Origin: an uncultured Bacteroidales bacterium
Lineage (GTDB): Bacteria; Bacteroidota; Bacteroidia; Bacteroidales; Paludibacteraceae
Length of the DNA: 64,000 bases
Assembly: GCA_944322025.1 (NCBI GenBank)
Contig: CALUOH010000021.1
Coordinates: 1-64,000 of the forward strand
Reading direction: 5' to 3'
The position numbers were made by a program, and so were the translations under genes. Shown here one piece after another: positions 37,104-45,297 of the stretch. The notes beneath the pieces were generated by a model that saw only the letters and a list, made by a program, of their open reading frames with translations, was not told where the DNA came from and ran no database searches. Numbering within the stretch: the first letter of the stretch is position 1; the number at the start of each line of letters is the position of its first letter.

Positions 37104-40100
37104 ATGAGCACTTATACAAAGAATATCCTTTTAGTACTAACACTTTTATCCGTTTCATTCATACGCGGCGCGGCGCAGGAGACGCGCCTGCCATATTATT
37201 GCGGCTTCGAGACGCCCGCCGATACTGCCGGCTGGAGATTTGCCGGTGTAAGCCTTGCCACGGGATGGTGTATTGGCGGCGCGGAGTACAGGTCGGGGGG
37301 CAACGGCCTGTACGTGTCGGCCGACGGCGGCGCGACGGCAGGGTACGCGGAGAGCGCGGGCGGCTATTACATCGTGGCGTACCGGAAGTTCACCGTGCAG
37401 CCCATGCAGGAGTACGACCTCGTGTTTGACAGCAAGGCTGGGGGCGAGAGGGCGCGGGACGGGAGCATGGAGGACGGCATGACGGCGGCATGGATACCCG
37501 CGTCACGGGGAGTCCCGGCAGCCGGCATGGGCGGGGGGCAGTTCCCCGCGTACGCGAGGCAGTACGCCGTGACATCGGATGACGGCCGCAGGGAGTACGC
37601 AAACTGCGGATGGAGCAATGTGGCCGCTACGGTTTCGGCATTGGAGGCGGAGTACTACCTTGCGTTCGTGTGGAAGGCCGACGGGGCGGACGTGAAGGGA
37701 GCGGGGGCGTGCGTGGACAATGTGCAGCTGGGGCTGAAACGCAGGGGCGGGTGCGCGGAGAAGCCGTGGAATCTGAAATCTGAACTGAATGAGGACAAAA
37801 GCGGTGCCAATATTACTTGGGAGGGACGAGCTGACGAGTATGAATTACAATATTATGAGACGGAAGTAAAAGGTATACAGTCTGTCCATCATGAAAAAGG
37901 GGTGACCACAAAAAACTACACAATTGAATTAAGCAATTCGGGAGAAGGAATTTTCTCTGTACTGATAAGGAGTATCTGCGGAGGGGATACAAGCGTATGG
38001 AGGGAGTTATCTAATGTCTTTATATATGATGCTTCGGCTCATTGTCTGGACTATATAAATCTGGGTTCGAGTGATGTGTTGTGCACGAGTGGTACATTCT
38101 TGAATCCATACTCAGATATAGGTGTAATAGATTATGGCTATAATTCAGTTATGAGTAATCATACAATTCATTACGTACAGGACGAATATGACCCGAGGAC
38201 GAACTACATGCTCAAGACAGTGCCGGAGGGCGCGGTGGCATCCGTGAGGATATCGAACTGGCAGGAGAATCCTGCCGGGTCGGCCTCCATATCGTACAAC
38301 TATCATGTGACGGACGAGTCGGATGTACTGAAAGTTAGATATGCAGCGGTGTTGCAATATGCAAGTCATCATCCGGCAGAGGATCAGACACGTATTATAG
38401 TTGAGATTTTTGACGCTAAGACAGATACTCTTTTATCAGAGTGTACACGTTCTGAATTTAACGCCAAGGATGTGGATGTGGACAAGGTGCGCGGGTGGCA
38501 TGAATTCCCAATAGAAGAGCAGCCGGTCGGTCTGTTGAAGAATGCTGAACCCATCAAGTGGTGCGACTGGAGCGTGATAGGCATAAACCTTCAGGAGTAT
38601 GTCGGGATGGACCTGAGGATAAGGTATACATTGAAAGCATGCGGAGCAAATTTTCATTTTGCATACGCATACTTTACTCTGGACTGTGACGACGGGGATG
38701 TGGACGGCATCACGTGCGGTGAGCATCCCGAGGTGTTCAGGGTGCCGGAGGGCTTCCTGTACAGGTGGTACAGGATGAGCGACCCGGGGACGACTGTCGG
38801 CACGGAGGACACGCTGGCGATAGAGCCCAACGATACCGCCACGTACGGCGTGGACCTGATATTCCCCGAGAACGAGGGGTGCTACTTCACGCTGAAGGCC
38901 TCGGCGCTGCCGAGGAGGCCGGTAGCGGGCATGGACTACACGATAGAGCACAGGGGATGCGGCAGCGTGGTCAGGATGAAAAACCTGAGCCGGGTGTACG
39001 GCTTCTGGGAGGGCGACACGATAGAGACCGGCGACACGTGCAAGGTGCATGTGTGGAACTTCGGGGACTACGGCGTGTCAGGCGACTTCGAGCCGGAGAT
39101 AACAGTCCCGGCGGAGGGCGACACGTTCAGGGTGTCGCTGGCTGCGGCTATAGACAACGGCATGACGTGCATGGACGCGGGGGAGTTCACTGTGGAGGTG
39201 CCGTCCATAGTCATAGACACGACGTTCGTGGAGTACGGGCTGTGCGACGGCGCGGAGGTGGTGCATGACGGCCGCAGGTACACGGAGCCTGGCAGGGAGG
39301 TGCTGCACTACGGCGGAGCTTCGGGCTGCGACAGCGTGGTGGTGCTGGACATAAGGGTGATGGTGGCCGACACGGTTTCCGACACGGACAGCGTCTGTCC
39401 CGGGGAGCTGCCGGTGCTGTTCCACGGTCAGGAGCTGACGGAGACGGGGCGCTATGAGGCCGTGGACACGAGCGCGCTCGGATGCGACTCCGTGATCCAT
39501 ATCTTAGACCTTACGGTACTCGGCAGTGTCGTGGCTGATGTGGCCGGGAGGACGGAGGTGTGCGCCGACGAGGCGGGGTACGCGGTGGCGTACGACCTGT
39601 ATGAGGGCGTGCTGACGGACTACGTCCTGCGGTTTGACACGGCGGCGCGGGCGGAGGGGTTCGCGGATGTCAGGCGGACGGCTGCCGGCGGGGACGACGG
39701 GCGGCTTGTGTTCACCCTGCCCGAGGGGGTCACGCCCGGCAGGTACGGCGCGGAGCTCACGTTCTATAACGGAGAGTGCGGCGAGTCGGCCTTCCCGGTG
39801 GCCATAGACGTGCTCTACCCGAGGGACGTGGTGGCGCAGAGGTGGAACGACGTGCTCGGGGTGAGAAGGGCGGAGTATAACGGCGGGTATGAGTTCTCGG
39901 CCTTCCAGTGGTACAGGGACGGGGACAGGCTTGACGGCGAGGACGAGTCCCTGCTCTATGAGCCCGCCGGGCTGGACACCGCCGCCGAATACCGCGTGCT
40001 GCTGACGCGCGCCGGCGACGGCGTGGCGCAGTTCACGTGCGGCGTAACGCCGGTGAGGTACGGCACATCGGAGCTTGAGGTCTTCCCCACGGTGGTGTTC

Positions 40101-40301
40101 GGCGGGGGGACGGTTTCCGTCAGCGGCAAGGCGGTGTCGCGCGTCAGTGTCTACGGCGCGGACGGCCGTCTGGTGGCTGTGCATCGGGCGTTCGGTGACG
40201 GCGGCAGTATTCCTGCCCCGGATGCGGACGGGGTGTACGTGCTTGTCATCGTGTGCGGAGACGGGGAGGTGTTTTCAGAGAAGATTGTGGTGAAGAGGTG
40301 A
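37104..40301 (+). CDS. Secreted modular surface protein, paralogue of the 1112-residue protein
   Basis: The 1065-residue protein has a signal peptide (cleavage after about GAAQ, residue 25), a jelly-roll domain (about 28-215), an FN3-like domain (about 222-310), and a domain shared with the first cluster gene (about 312-530, both with CLDY, DPRT and YAAVLQ/YAVVLQ). The shared order continues with AYFTLDC, an Ig-like segment (YRWYR), PKD-like segment, two GCDSV modules (about 705-803) and a C-terminal domain ending GVYVLVIVCGDGEVF. A lower-GC block at about 37770-38170 sits inside a GC-rich gene. It is probably exported by T9SS; function unknown. Confidence 0.8.
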   Translation: MSTYTKNILLVLTLLSVSFIRGAAQETRLPYYCGFETPADTAGWRFAGVSLATGWCIGGAEYRSGGNGLYVSADGGATAGYAESAGGYYIVAYRKFTVQPMQEYDLVFDSKAGGERARDGSMEDGMTAAWIPASRGVPAAGMGGGQFPAYARQYAVTSDDGRREYANCGWSNVAATVSALEAEYYLAFVWKADGADVKGAGACVDNVQLGLKRRGGCAEKPWNLKSELNEDKSGANITWEGRADEYELQYYETEVKGIQSVHHEKGVTTKNYTIELSNSGEGIFSVLIRSICGGDTSVWRELSNVFIYDASAHCLDYINLGSSDVLCTSGTFLNPYSDIGVIDYGYNSVMSNHTIHYVQDEYDPRTNYMLKTVPEGAVASVRISNWQENPAGSASISYNYHVTDESDVLKVRYAAVLQYASHHPAEDQTRIIVEIFDAKTDTLLSECTRSEFNAKDVDVDKVRGWHEFPIEEQPVGLLKNAEPIKWCDWSVIGINLQEYVGMDLRIRYTLKACGANFHFAYAYFTLDCDDGDVDGITCGEHPEVFRVPEGFLYRWYRMSDPGTTVGTEDTLAIEPNDTATYGVDLIFPENEGCYFTLKASALPRRPVAGMDYTIEHRGCGSVVRMKNLSRVYGFWEGDTIETGDTCKVHVWNFGDYGVSGDFEPEITVPAEGDTFRVSLAAAIDNGMTCMDAGEFTVEVPSIVIDTTFVEYGLCDGAEVVHDGRRYTEPGREVLHYGGASGCDSVVVLDIRVMVADTVSDTDSVCPGELPVLFHGQELTETGRYEAVDTSALGCDSVIHILDLTVLGSVVADVAGRTEVCADEAGYAVAYDLYEGVLTDYVLRFDTAARAEGFADVRRTAAGGDDGRLVFTLPEGVTPGRYGAELTFYNGECGESAFPVAIDVLYPRDVVAQRWNDVLGVRRAEYNGGYEFSAFQWYRDGDRLDGEDESLLYEPAGLDTAAEYRVLLTRAGDGVAQFTCGVTPVRYGTSELEVFPTVVFGGGTVSVSGKAVSRVSVYGADGRLVAVHRAFGDGGSIPAPDADGVYVLVIVCGDGEVFSEKIVVKR

Positions 40302-40369
40302 CTGCGGGCGGCGCACGGGCAGATGGATGCGGACTGTGCAAATCGTGTCCGTGAAGTTGTCTGATATGT

Positions 40370-40403
40370 AAAAATGGTATCGTGACGATGTGGCTCCATT
40401 TTT
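40370..40403 (+). terminator. Terminator-like hairpin after the surface-protein cluster
   Basis: AAAAATGG (40370-40377) pairs with CCATTTTT (40396-40403) with an inner ATCG/CGAT stem; it ends in a T-run. Confidence 0.5.
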
Positions 40404-40443
40404 CGCACTTTCTGGTATAAGAAGAACGAAATCTATCAATTCT

Positions 40444-40498
40444 TTAGCTTGAGGGTAGCGGGGAGGTAGCTGCAAGCTGGCTGGAGGTAGGCTGAAGG
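40444..40498 (+). repeat. Dispersed repeat family 2, copy 2
   Basis: Reads TAGCTTGAGGGTAGCGGGGA, then GGTAGCTGCAAGCTGGCTGG and AGGTAGG; the most complete of the three copies. Confidence 0.65.
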
Positions 40499-40644
40499 CG
40501 TTGGGTGTCAGTGGTTTGTGATTGCTGAATGATGGATAATGAGAGTGGAGTTTTGAAGGTAGGTGTGCATTATGGTATATGAGGTTATGTGGAATGGGTA
40601 TGCCGGATTGGGGTTTGCGCGGGATAAAATAAATGTGCGTGGAG

Positions 40645-40675
40645 TTTGCCGTGTCAAAGAAAAACTGTAATTTTG
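40645..40675 (+). promoter_or_regulatory. Promoter of the regulator-lptE-secG operon
   Basis: TTTG (40645-40648), 19 bases, TAATTTTG (40668-40675). The operon would start near 40682, with a leader of about 115 bases. Confidence 0.7.
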
Positions 40676-40796
40676 ACAGTCATAATCATGACAGGGTAAA
40701 TTTATTGGAAAACAGAGAGCCGACGCGCCTTCCCCGTAGACGAGAAGAGAGGGATGACGCGCCGGGGTTTCTTTAAGAGATATGGAGAGATAGCGT

Positions 40797-42044
40797 ATGG
40801 AACTGGCGGAAATCCAGATGGTGAAGCAGCGTTTCGGCATAATCGGGCTGTCGCCCGCGCTGAACAGGGCGATAGATACGGCGGTACAGGTGGCTAACAC
40901 GGACCTTTCTGTCCTGATACAGGGGGAGAGCGGAGTGGGTAAGGAGACGTTCCCGCAAATCATACACCAGTACAGCCACAGGAAGCATAATCCTTATATA
41001 GCGGTCAACTGCGGGGCGATACCGGAGGGGACGATAGATTCGGAGCTTTTCGGCCACGAGAAGGGTGCGTTCACGAGCGCGACATCGGACCGTAAGGGCT
41101 ATTTCGAGGAGGCGAACGGGGGGACGATATTCCTCGATGAGGTGGGGGAACTTCCGCTTTCAACGCAGGTGCGTCTGCTGCGTGTGCTGGAGGCGGGTGA
41201 GTTTATGCGAGTAGGCTCATCGAAGGTGCTGAAGACGAATGTGCGTGTGGTGGCAGCCACGAATGTGAATATGCAGGAGGCCATTTCGGACGGGCGTTTC
41301 AGGGAGGATTTGTATTACCGACTTAATGCTGTGCCGATATTCATCCCGCCGCTGCGTGAGCGGAAGGAGGATATACTTCTGCTGTTCAGGAAGTTCGCCA
41401 CTGATTTCGCGGAGAAGTATAAGATGCCGGTGATAAAGCTGACGGCGGACGCGCAGACTATGCTGACCAATTACTATTGGAGGGGGAATGTGCGCCAGCT
41501 GAAGAATGTGACGGAGCAGATATCCGTGATAGAACAGAACCGGGAGATTACGGCGGAGCGTCTGCGCGAGTATCTGCCGGAGCAGAGGAGTTCGCTGCCA
41601 GCCCTCTTCCATCAGGAGCACGGGGAGGGGCAGAAGACGTTTTCAAACGAGAGGGAGATACTCTACCAAGTTCTGTTCGACATGAAGAAGGATATGGCGG
41701 AGATGCGGAAAATCATAGACGAGCTGATGCACAAGGAGCATACGGACGCTGCGCCGCACTATGCGCAGGAGAGTGTGACCGCTCAGCCGGCGACAGTGGT
41801 GCCGAACATTATCAATGTGATGCCCGTCGGTGTGCAGCACCAAGGCAATATCATCGGCCACAACCAGCCCGTGGAGGACACTGAGGAGTATGTGGGGGAG
41901 TCGCTTTCGCTGATAGATGCGGAGAAGGAGATGATAGCCAAGGCACTGGAGCGTCATAACGGTAAGCGCAAGTATGCGGCCAAGGACTTGCATATCTCCG
42001 AGCGCACGCTGTACCGCAAGATAAAGGAGTACGGTCTGGACTGA
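40797..42044 (+). CDS. Sigma-54 activator-type regulator (AAA+ and Fis HTH)
   Basis: The 415-residue protein has an AAA+ domain from about residue 10: Walker A GESGVGKE, then GHEKGAFTSA where most activators have GAFTGA, Walker B GGTIFLDEVGELPL, and RFREDLYYRLNAVPIFIPPLRER. A linker (about 260-350) follows, then a Fis-type HTH at the end (KRKYAAKDLHISERTLYRKI). There is no receiver or other N-terminal sensor domain. The family remodels RNA polymerase with sigma-54. It is the first gene of an operon with lptE and secG, an arrangement recurrent in Bacteroidota. Serine in the GAFTGA loop is unusual. Confidence 0.88.
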   Translation: MELAEIQMVKQRFGIIGLSPALNRAIDTAVQVANTDLSVLIQGESGVGKETFPQIIHQYSHRKHNPYIAVNCGAIPEGTIDSELFGHEKGAFTSATSDRKGYFEEANGGTIFLDEVGELPLSTQVRLLRVLEAGEFMRVGSSKVLKTNVRVVAATNVNMQEAISDGRFREDLYYRLNAVPIFIPPLRERKEDILLLFRKFATDFAEKYKMPVIKLTADAQTMLTNYYWRGNVRQLKNVTEQISVIEQNREITAERLREYLPEQRSSLPALFHQEHGEGQKTFSNEREILYQVLFDMKKDMAEMRKIIDELMHKEHTDAAPHYAQESVTAQPATVVPNIINVMPVGVQHQGNIIGHNQPVEDTEEYVGESLSLIDAEKEMIAKALERHNGKRKYAAKDLHISERTLYRKIKEYGLD

Positions 42045-42059
42045 GAAGGAGGAGGGGAG

Positions 42060-42566
42060 ATGAAGAGAGTTTTTGTATATGCCGTGCTGGCTGTTGTCCT
42101 TGCCGCCTCGTGCACGGTTTCCTATAAGTTCAACGGGGCGTCGATAGACTATTCCAAGGTGAAGACCATAGCGATAGCCGACTTTCCGAACAACGCGCCA
42201 CTCGTGTATGACATGATGATGACGCAGTTCAACGAGGAGCTGAAAGACATATTCGCCAAGCAGACGCGACTGTCGCAGGTGCGCGTGAACGGCGACCTCA
42301 ACATAGAGGGCGAAATCACGGACTATGCGCTTACGCCCCTTTCTGTGGGTTCGGACGCTCTGGCTGCAGAGACACGCCTGACGATGACGGTCAATGTGCG
42401 CTTCACGAACAACACGAACCACGATGAGGATTTCGAGACTAAGTTCAGTGCCAACCGTACGTTCCAAAATACGCAGACGCTCAACGATGTGCAGGAGCAA
42501 CTGGTGGGGGAGATGATAGAGGAGATAGTGGACCAGATATATAATGCTACTGTGGCTAACTGGTAG
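42060..42566 (+). CDS. lptE: LPS assembly lipoprotein LptE
   Basis: The 168-residue protein has a lipoprotein signal (LAVVLAASC, Cys about residue 18). The Bacteroidota LptE pattern follows: SYKFNGASIDYSKVKTI, IADFPNNAP, ELKDIFAKQTRL and a basic-to-acidic GEITDYALTPLSV stretch. LptE plugs the LptD barrel in the outer membrane and guides LPS insertion. It starts 15 bases after the regulator. Family assignment rests on the N-terminal pattern, size and context. Confidence 0.85.
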   Translation: MKRVFVYAVLAVVLAASCTVSYKFNGASIDYSKVKTIAIADFPNNAPLVYDMMMTQFNEELKDIFAKQTRLSQVRVNGDLNIEGEITDYALTPLSVGSDALAAETRLTMTVNVRFTNNTNHDEDFETKFSANRTFQNTQTLNDVQEQLVGEMIEEIVDQIYNATVANW

Positions 42567-42581
42567 TGGTTAGAGGGAGAG

Positions 42582-43292
42582 ATGATGACAGTGGATGACA
42601 TAGAAGGCTGGCTGTCAGACCCGTCAGGTCTGGCATCGGTGTCTGCCGAGGAACTTCTTTCGCTGCGCGGGAGATATCCGTTCTGTGAGCCTGTGCATTG
42701 GCTTGTCTTGCGCAAGATGTACGACAGCGGGGACATACGCCTCGGAGAGGAGCTTGCGAGGAGTTCTGTCCATATCTCTGACCGCCGTGCACTGTACAAT
42801 TTTCTGCATTATGAGGCGACTGCGATGGAGACAAATGTTTCCCTCGACACTATGACCGCTGCCGTGCAAGACTATTTTGCCGTGGAGGGCAACGAGGAGC
42901 AGCGCAAGACGTTGCAAGAGCTTGCCGCGCGGCTGAAAGAGGCGCGTATGGCAAGGAAGTCGGCAGAGAGTGCCGGCGGTGCTGCTGACGAGAGAGAGGA
43001 GAGTCGTCCACGGGAGGAGGTTGCTGAGGTGAAGAGCGAGAGGCCGCGGGAGGAGAGCAGTACGGCGGAGCCTGAGAGAGAAGAGCAGGAAACTGACAAT
43101 GTGGGGGTGAGACCGTCTTATGGCAGAGCGCAGGAGAGCGCGGAGGCGGATGTGAAGCGGTTAATCAGGGAGAAAAAATATTCAGAGGCTCTGAGAATAT
43201 TAAAGGCCATAGATTTGCATAATTCCCCAAAAAGTAGTTACTTTGCACTTCAAATAAAGTACATAGAGACTATATTGGCCAATAGCAGATAA
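42582..43292 (+). CDS. Uncharacterised protein of the lptE-secG operon
   Basis: The 236-residue protein has no signal peptide or membrane helix. The N-terminal 110 residues are helical (WLSDPSGLASVSAEELLSLR, YPFCEPVHWLVLRKMY). A low-complexity Glu/Arg/Ser-rich stretch (about 120-190) follows, then a short C-terminal helical unit resembling half a TPR (LIREKKYSEALRILKAIDL). Similar genes sit between lptE and secG in other Bacteroidota, but no function is known to me. The linker suggests two interaction domains on a flexible tether in the cytosol. Confidence 0.75.
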   Translation: MMTVDDIEGWLSDPSGLASVSAEELLSLRGRYPFCEPVHWLVLRKMYDSGDIRLGEELARSSVHISDRRALYNFLHYEATAMETNVSLDTMTAAVQDYFAVEGNEEQRKTLQELAARLKEARMARKSAESAGGAADEREESRPREEVAEVKSERPREESSTAEPEREEQETDNVGVRPSYGRAQESAEADVKRLIREKKYSEALRILKAIDLHNSPKSSYFALQIKYIETILANSR

Positions 43293-43317
43293 TCAATCAA
43301 ATAATCCATATTATAAC

Positions 43318-43692
43318 ATGAGCATTTTATTATCAATCCTGATTGTGATAGCGTCCATAGTGTTGATACTTTTTGTTCTGGTGCAGAACTCAAAGGGGGG
43401 CGGACTCGCATCGAGCTTCGCATCGTCCAATCAGATTATGGGTGTGAAGAAGACAACGGATTTCGTGGAGAAGGTTACATGGGTGCTTGTGGCTACGATA
43501 GTTGTATTGTCAATAGCCGCTACAGCCGTTTCCAAGTCGAGCGGCCCGGAGAGGGCATCGGAGATATCCGACCAGTTGCCTGGTGTGGTTACGCCACAGC
43601 AGGGGGTCAACTTTGACGATGCCGCCGTAGTGCCTGCCGATGAGGCTGCCGCTCCCGCCGCAGAACAGACGGAGGAGACTCCGGCCGAGTAA
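43318..43692 (+). CDS. secG: Protein translocase subunit SecG
   Basis: The 124-residue protein has two membrane helices (about 3-22 and 59-77) separated by the SecG loop QNSKGGGLASSFASSNQIMGVKK. The Ala/Glu/Pro-rich tail of about 40 residues is typical of Bacteroidota SecG. It assists SecYE in moving proteins across the inner membrane. It is the last gene of the operon, followed by a strong terminator. Confidence 0.93.
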   Translation: MSILLSILIVIASIVLILFVLVQNSKGGGLASSFASSNQIMGVKKTTDFVEKVTWVLVATIVVLSIAATAVSKSSGPERASEISDQLPGVVTPQQGVNFDDAAVVPADEAAAPAAEQTEETPAE

Positions 43693-43742
43693 AGGCGCGA
43701 GGGGGGGTACGCGGAGGAGTTCTCCCAAGTAAATAAGCATAG

Positions 43743-43790
43743 AAGGCTGACAGCAATGCCGTATGACGGCGGGGCTGTCAGCCTTTTTTG
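43743..43790 (+). terminator. Terminator after secG
   Basis: Twelve-base stem (43743-43754 with 43774-43785), inner GCCG/CGGC hairpin, then TTTTTT. Confidence 0.85.
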
Positions 43791-43889
43791 TCGCTTATCT
43801 TTTCCTGTTTCCGGGACGTTTCTGATCGTATATAATGTGACTCCTTTTGGCGGGTGTCTGTGGATTCTGAGTGTATCGTGGATAGGAGG

Positions 43890-44939
43890 TTACCGCCGGC
43901 TTAAGATGATTTCAGTTTCGCGGCGGATGGGGTAGTGGCTGCGGAAGTACTCGAACTTGCCGGGCGAGGCTTTCAACAGGAGCGAGTCGCGGCGTATGTC
44001 GTATGAGGCTCTGAGGGCGTTGACGAGTTCGCTCTCCGACACTTTTACCAGCTGCCGTTGCGGGATGGGAGCGAAGCGCGAGAGGTCAAGGCCGAGGGAG
44101 AAGAAGCGGTTTACGGCGGTGAGGCTCATGAGTGTCGCGGTGGCCTTGCCGTCGGCGGAGTAGCCTGCGATGTGCGGAGTGGCGATGAATGCACGTTGGA
44201 GAAGGGTGCGGTCGAGCTGCGGTTCGTTTTCCCAGCAGTCTATGACGCATCCGCTGACGCGGTCTGCGTCCATGGCCTGCATGAGCGCGGCCTCGTCAAT
44301 GATGCCACCCCGTGCGGCATTGATTATCAACGGCCTTTTTTTCAGCCGGGAGAAGAAAAGAGAACCGGCCATGCGGCAGGTCGGATATGGGTCGGAGGTG
44401 GTGAGAGGGGTGTGGAATGTGATGATGTCCGCCTCGGAGGCTATCGCGTCAAGCGATGTGAATGAGGATGGACCCTCTCGGTCTGCCCTTGGCGGGTCGC
44501 AGCGCAGGATGTTCATGCCGAGCATGGAGCAGAGGCCTTCGACTTTGCTCCCGACGTGTCCTACGCCGACTATCCCCACGGTCTTTCCGTTCAAGCCTGT
44601 GCCGTGAGCGGCTGCCCATTCGGCCAGTGCCGCTCCTATGTATTGCTGTACTGACGAGGCGTTGCATCCGGGCGCGTTGTGCCAAGTGATGCCGTGCGCG
44701 GCGCAGTATTCGGTGTCGATGTGGTCGTAGCCGATGGTGGCTGTGGCAATGAGCCGTATGTTTGTGTCGTCGAGCAGTGCGGCACCGCAATGTGTGCGGG
44801 TGCGCACTATAAGGCAGTCGGCCGTGCGGACGGTGCTGTTTGTCATTTCGGAGGCCGGCATGTATGTCACGTCGGCGACGGGTTCGAGTATGCCTTCGAT
44901 GAAGGGGATGTTGCGGTCAATGATTATGCGTGGTCTCAT
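43890..44939 (-). CDS. pdxB: 4-phosphoerythronate dehydrogenase
   Basis: The 349-residue D-2-hydroxyacid dehydrogenase has the NAD motif VGIVGVGHVGSKV (about 118-130), the catalytic Arg in NAARGGIIDE, Glu in CWENEP, and His in TPHIAGYS. A PdxB-type C-terminal extension follows (LVNALRASYDIRRDS, and FEYFRSHYPIRRE), which separates it from SerA and other relatives. It oxidises 4-phosphoerythronate in the DXP-independent branch of pyridoxal phosphate synthesis. It is a single-gene unit, convergent with secG. Confidence 0.92.
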   Translation of the reverse strand: MRPRIIIDRNIPFIEGILEPVADVTYMPASEMTNSTVRTADCLIVRTRTHCGAALLDDTNIRLIATATIGYDHIDTEYCAAHGITWHNAPGCNASSVQQYIGAALAEWAAAHGTGLNGKTVGIVGVGHVGSKVEGLCSMLGMNILRCDPPRADREGPSSFTSLDAIASEADIITFHTPLTTSDPYPTCRMAGSLFFSRLKKRPLIINAARGGIIDEAALMQAMDADRVSGCVIDCWENEPQLDRTLLQRAFIATPHIAGYSADGKATATLMSLTAVNRFFSLGLDLSRFAPIPQRQLVKVSESELVNALRASYDIRRDSLLLKASPGKFEYFRSHYPIRRETEIILSRR

Positions 44940-44961
44940 AGTCCTATGTGTTTTGCGGGGA

Positions 44962-44969
44962 CAAAGGTA
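44962..44969 (-). promoter_or_regulatory. -7 element of pdxB
   Basis: TACCTTTG on the minus strand, 23 bases upstream of the ATG; no convincing -33 element. Confidence 0.45.
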
Positions 44970-45010
44970 GTGAATTGCGGGCGGAAATGCTATAAGAGTG
45001 CGGGACGGAG

Positions 45011-45068
45011 TGGCGAGAGGATAGGGAGAGGGTGGCTGGCAGTTGGCTTGAAAGTACGTGTTTTTAAC
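45011..45068 (+). repeat. Dispersed repeat family 1, copy E
   Basis: Contains GATAGGGAGAGGGTGGCTGG and the core with one change (GAAAGTACGTGTTTTTAAC, 45050-45068). Confidence 0.75.
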
Positions 45069-45297
45069 CTTGATTTAGATTTGGGGAGATGTAACCGTAT
45101 ATCGGAATGACTTACCTATTTTACAGTTTCTGCTATGACTTTTACGGTTTCTGATGTGATGGAGCGGGGGGAGTGTTGTGATGTATAACGGAATTATTTA
45201 ACTTTGCGAGAGCAAAGACAGAGTGCGTCCCGGCAGAGACGGATTGGGAACAGGTTTTAGTTTGTCTTTGCTTTTGCGAAGATAGATACATAATCGA
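45069..45297 (+). other. Upstream region of the TonB-dependent receptor gene
   Basis: The last part of the pdxB-receptor gap. It carries the receptor promoter and a pair of inverted 16-base arms (45205-45220 and 45263-45278). No gene seen. Confidence 0.5.
45175..45206 (+). promoter_or_regulatory. Promoter of the TonB-dependent receptor gene
   Basis: GTTG (45175-45178), 20 bases, TAACTTTG (45199-45206). The left arm of an inverted repeat overlaps the end of the -7 element, suggesting control at this site. Confidence 0.65.

Larger units (their letters stand above)
40302..40796. other. Intergenic region
   Basis: No gene seen. It holds a terminator-like hairpin, repeat family 2 copy 2, and a near-consensus promoter for the regulator that follows. 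Confidence 0.5.

Noticed and set aside
40302..40796. Sigma-54 type (-24/-12) promoters near the regulator
   Set aside because: No TGGCAC-N5-TTGC-like pair was found upstream of the genes in its operon; the good promoter there is of the housekeeping type.
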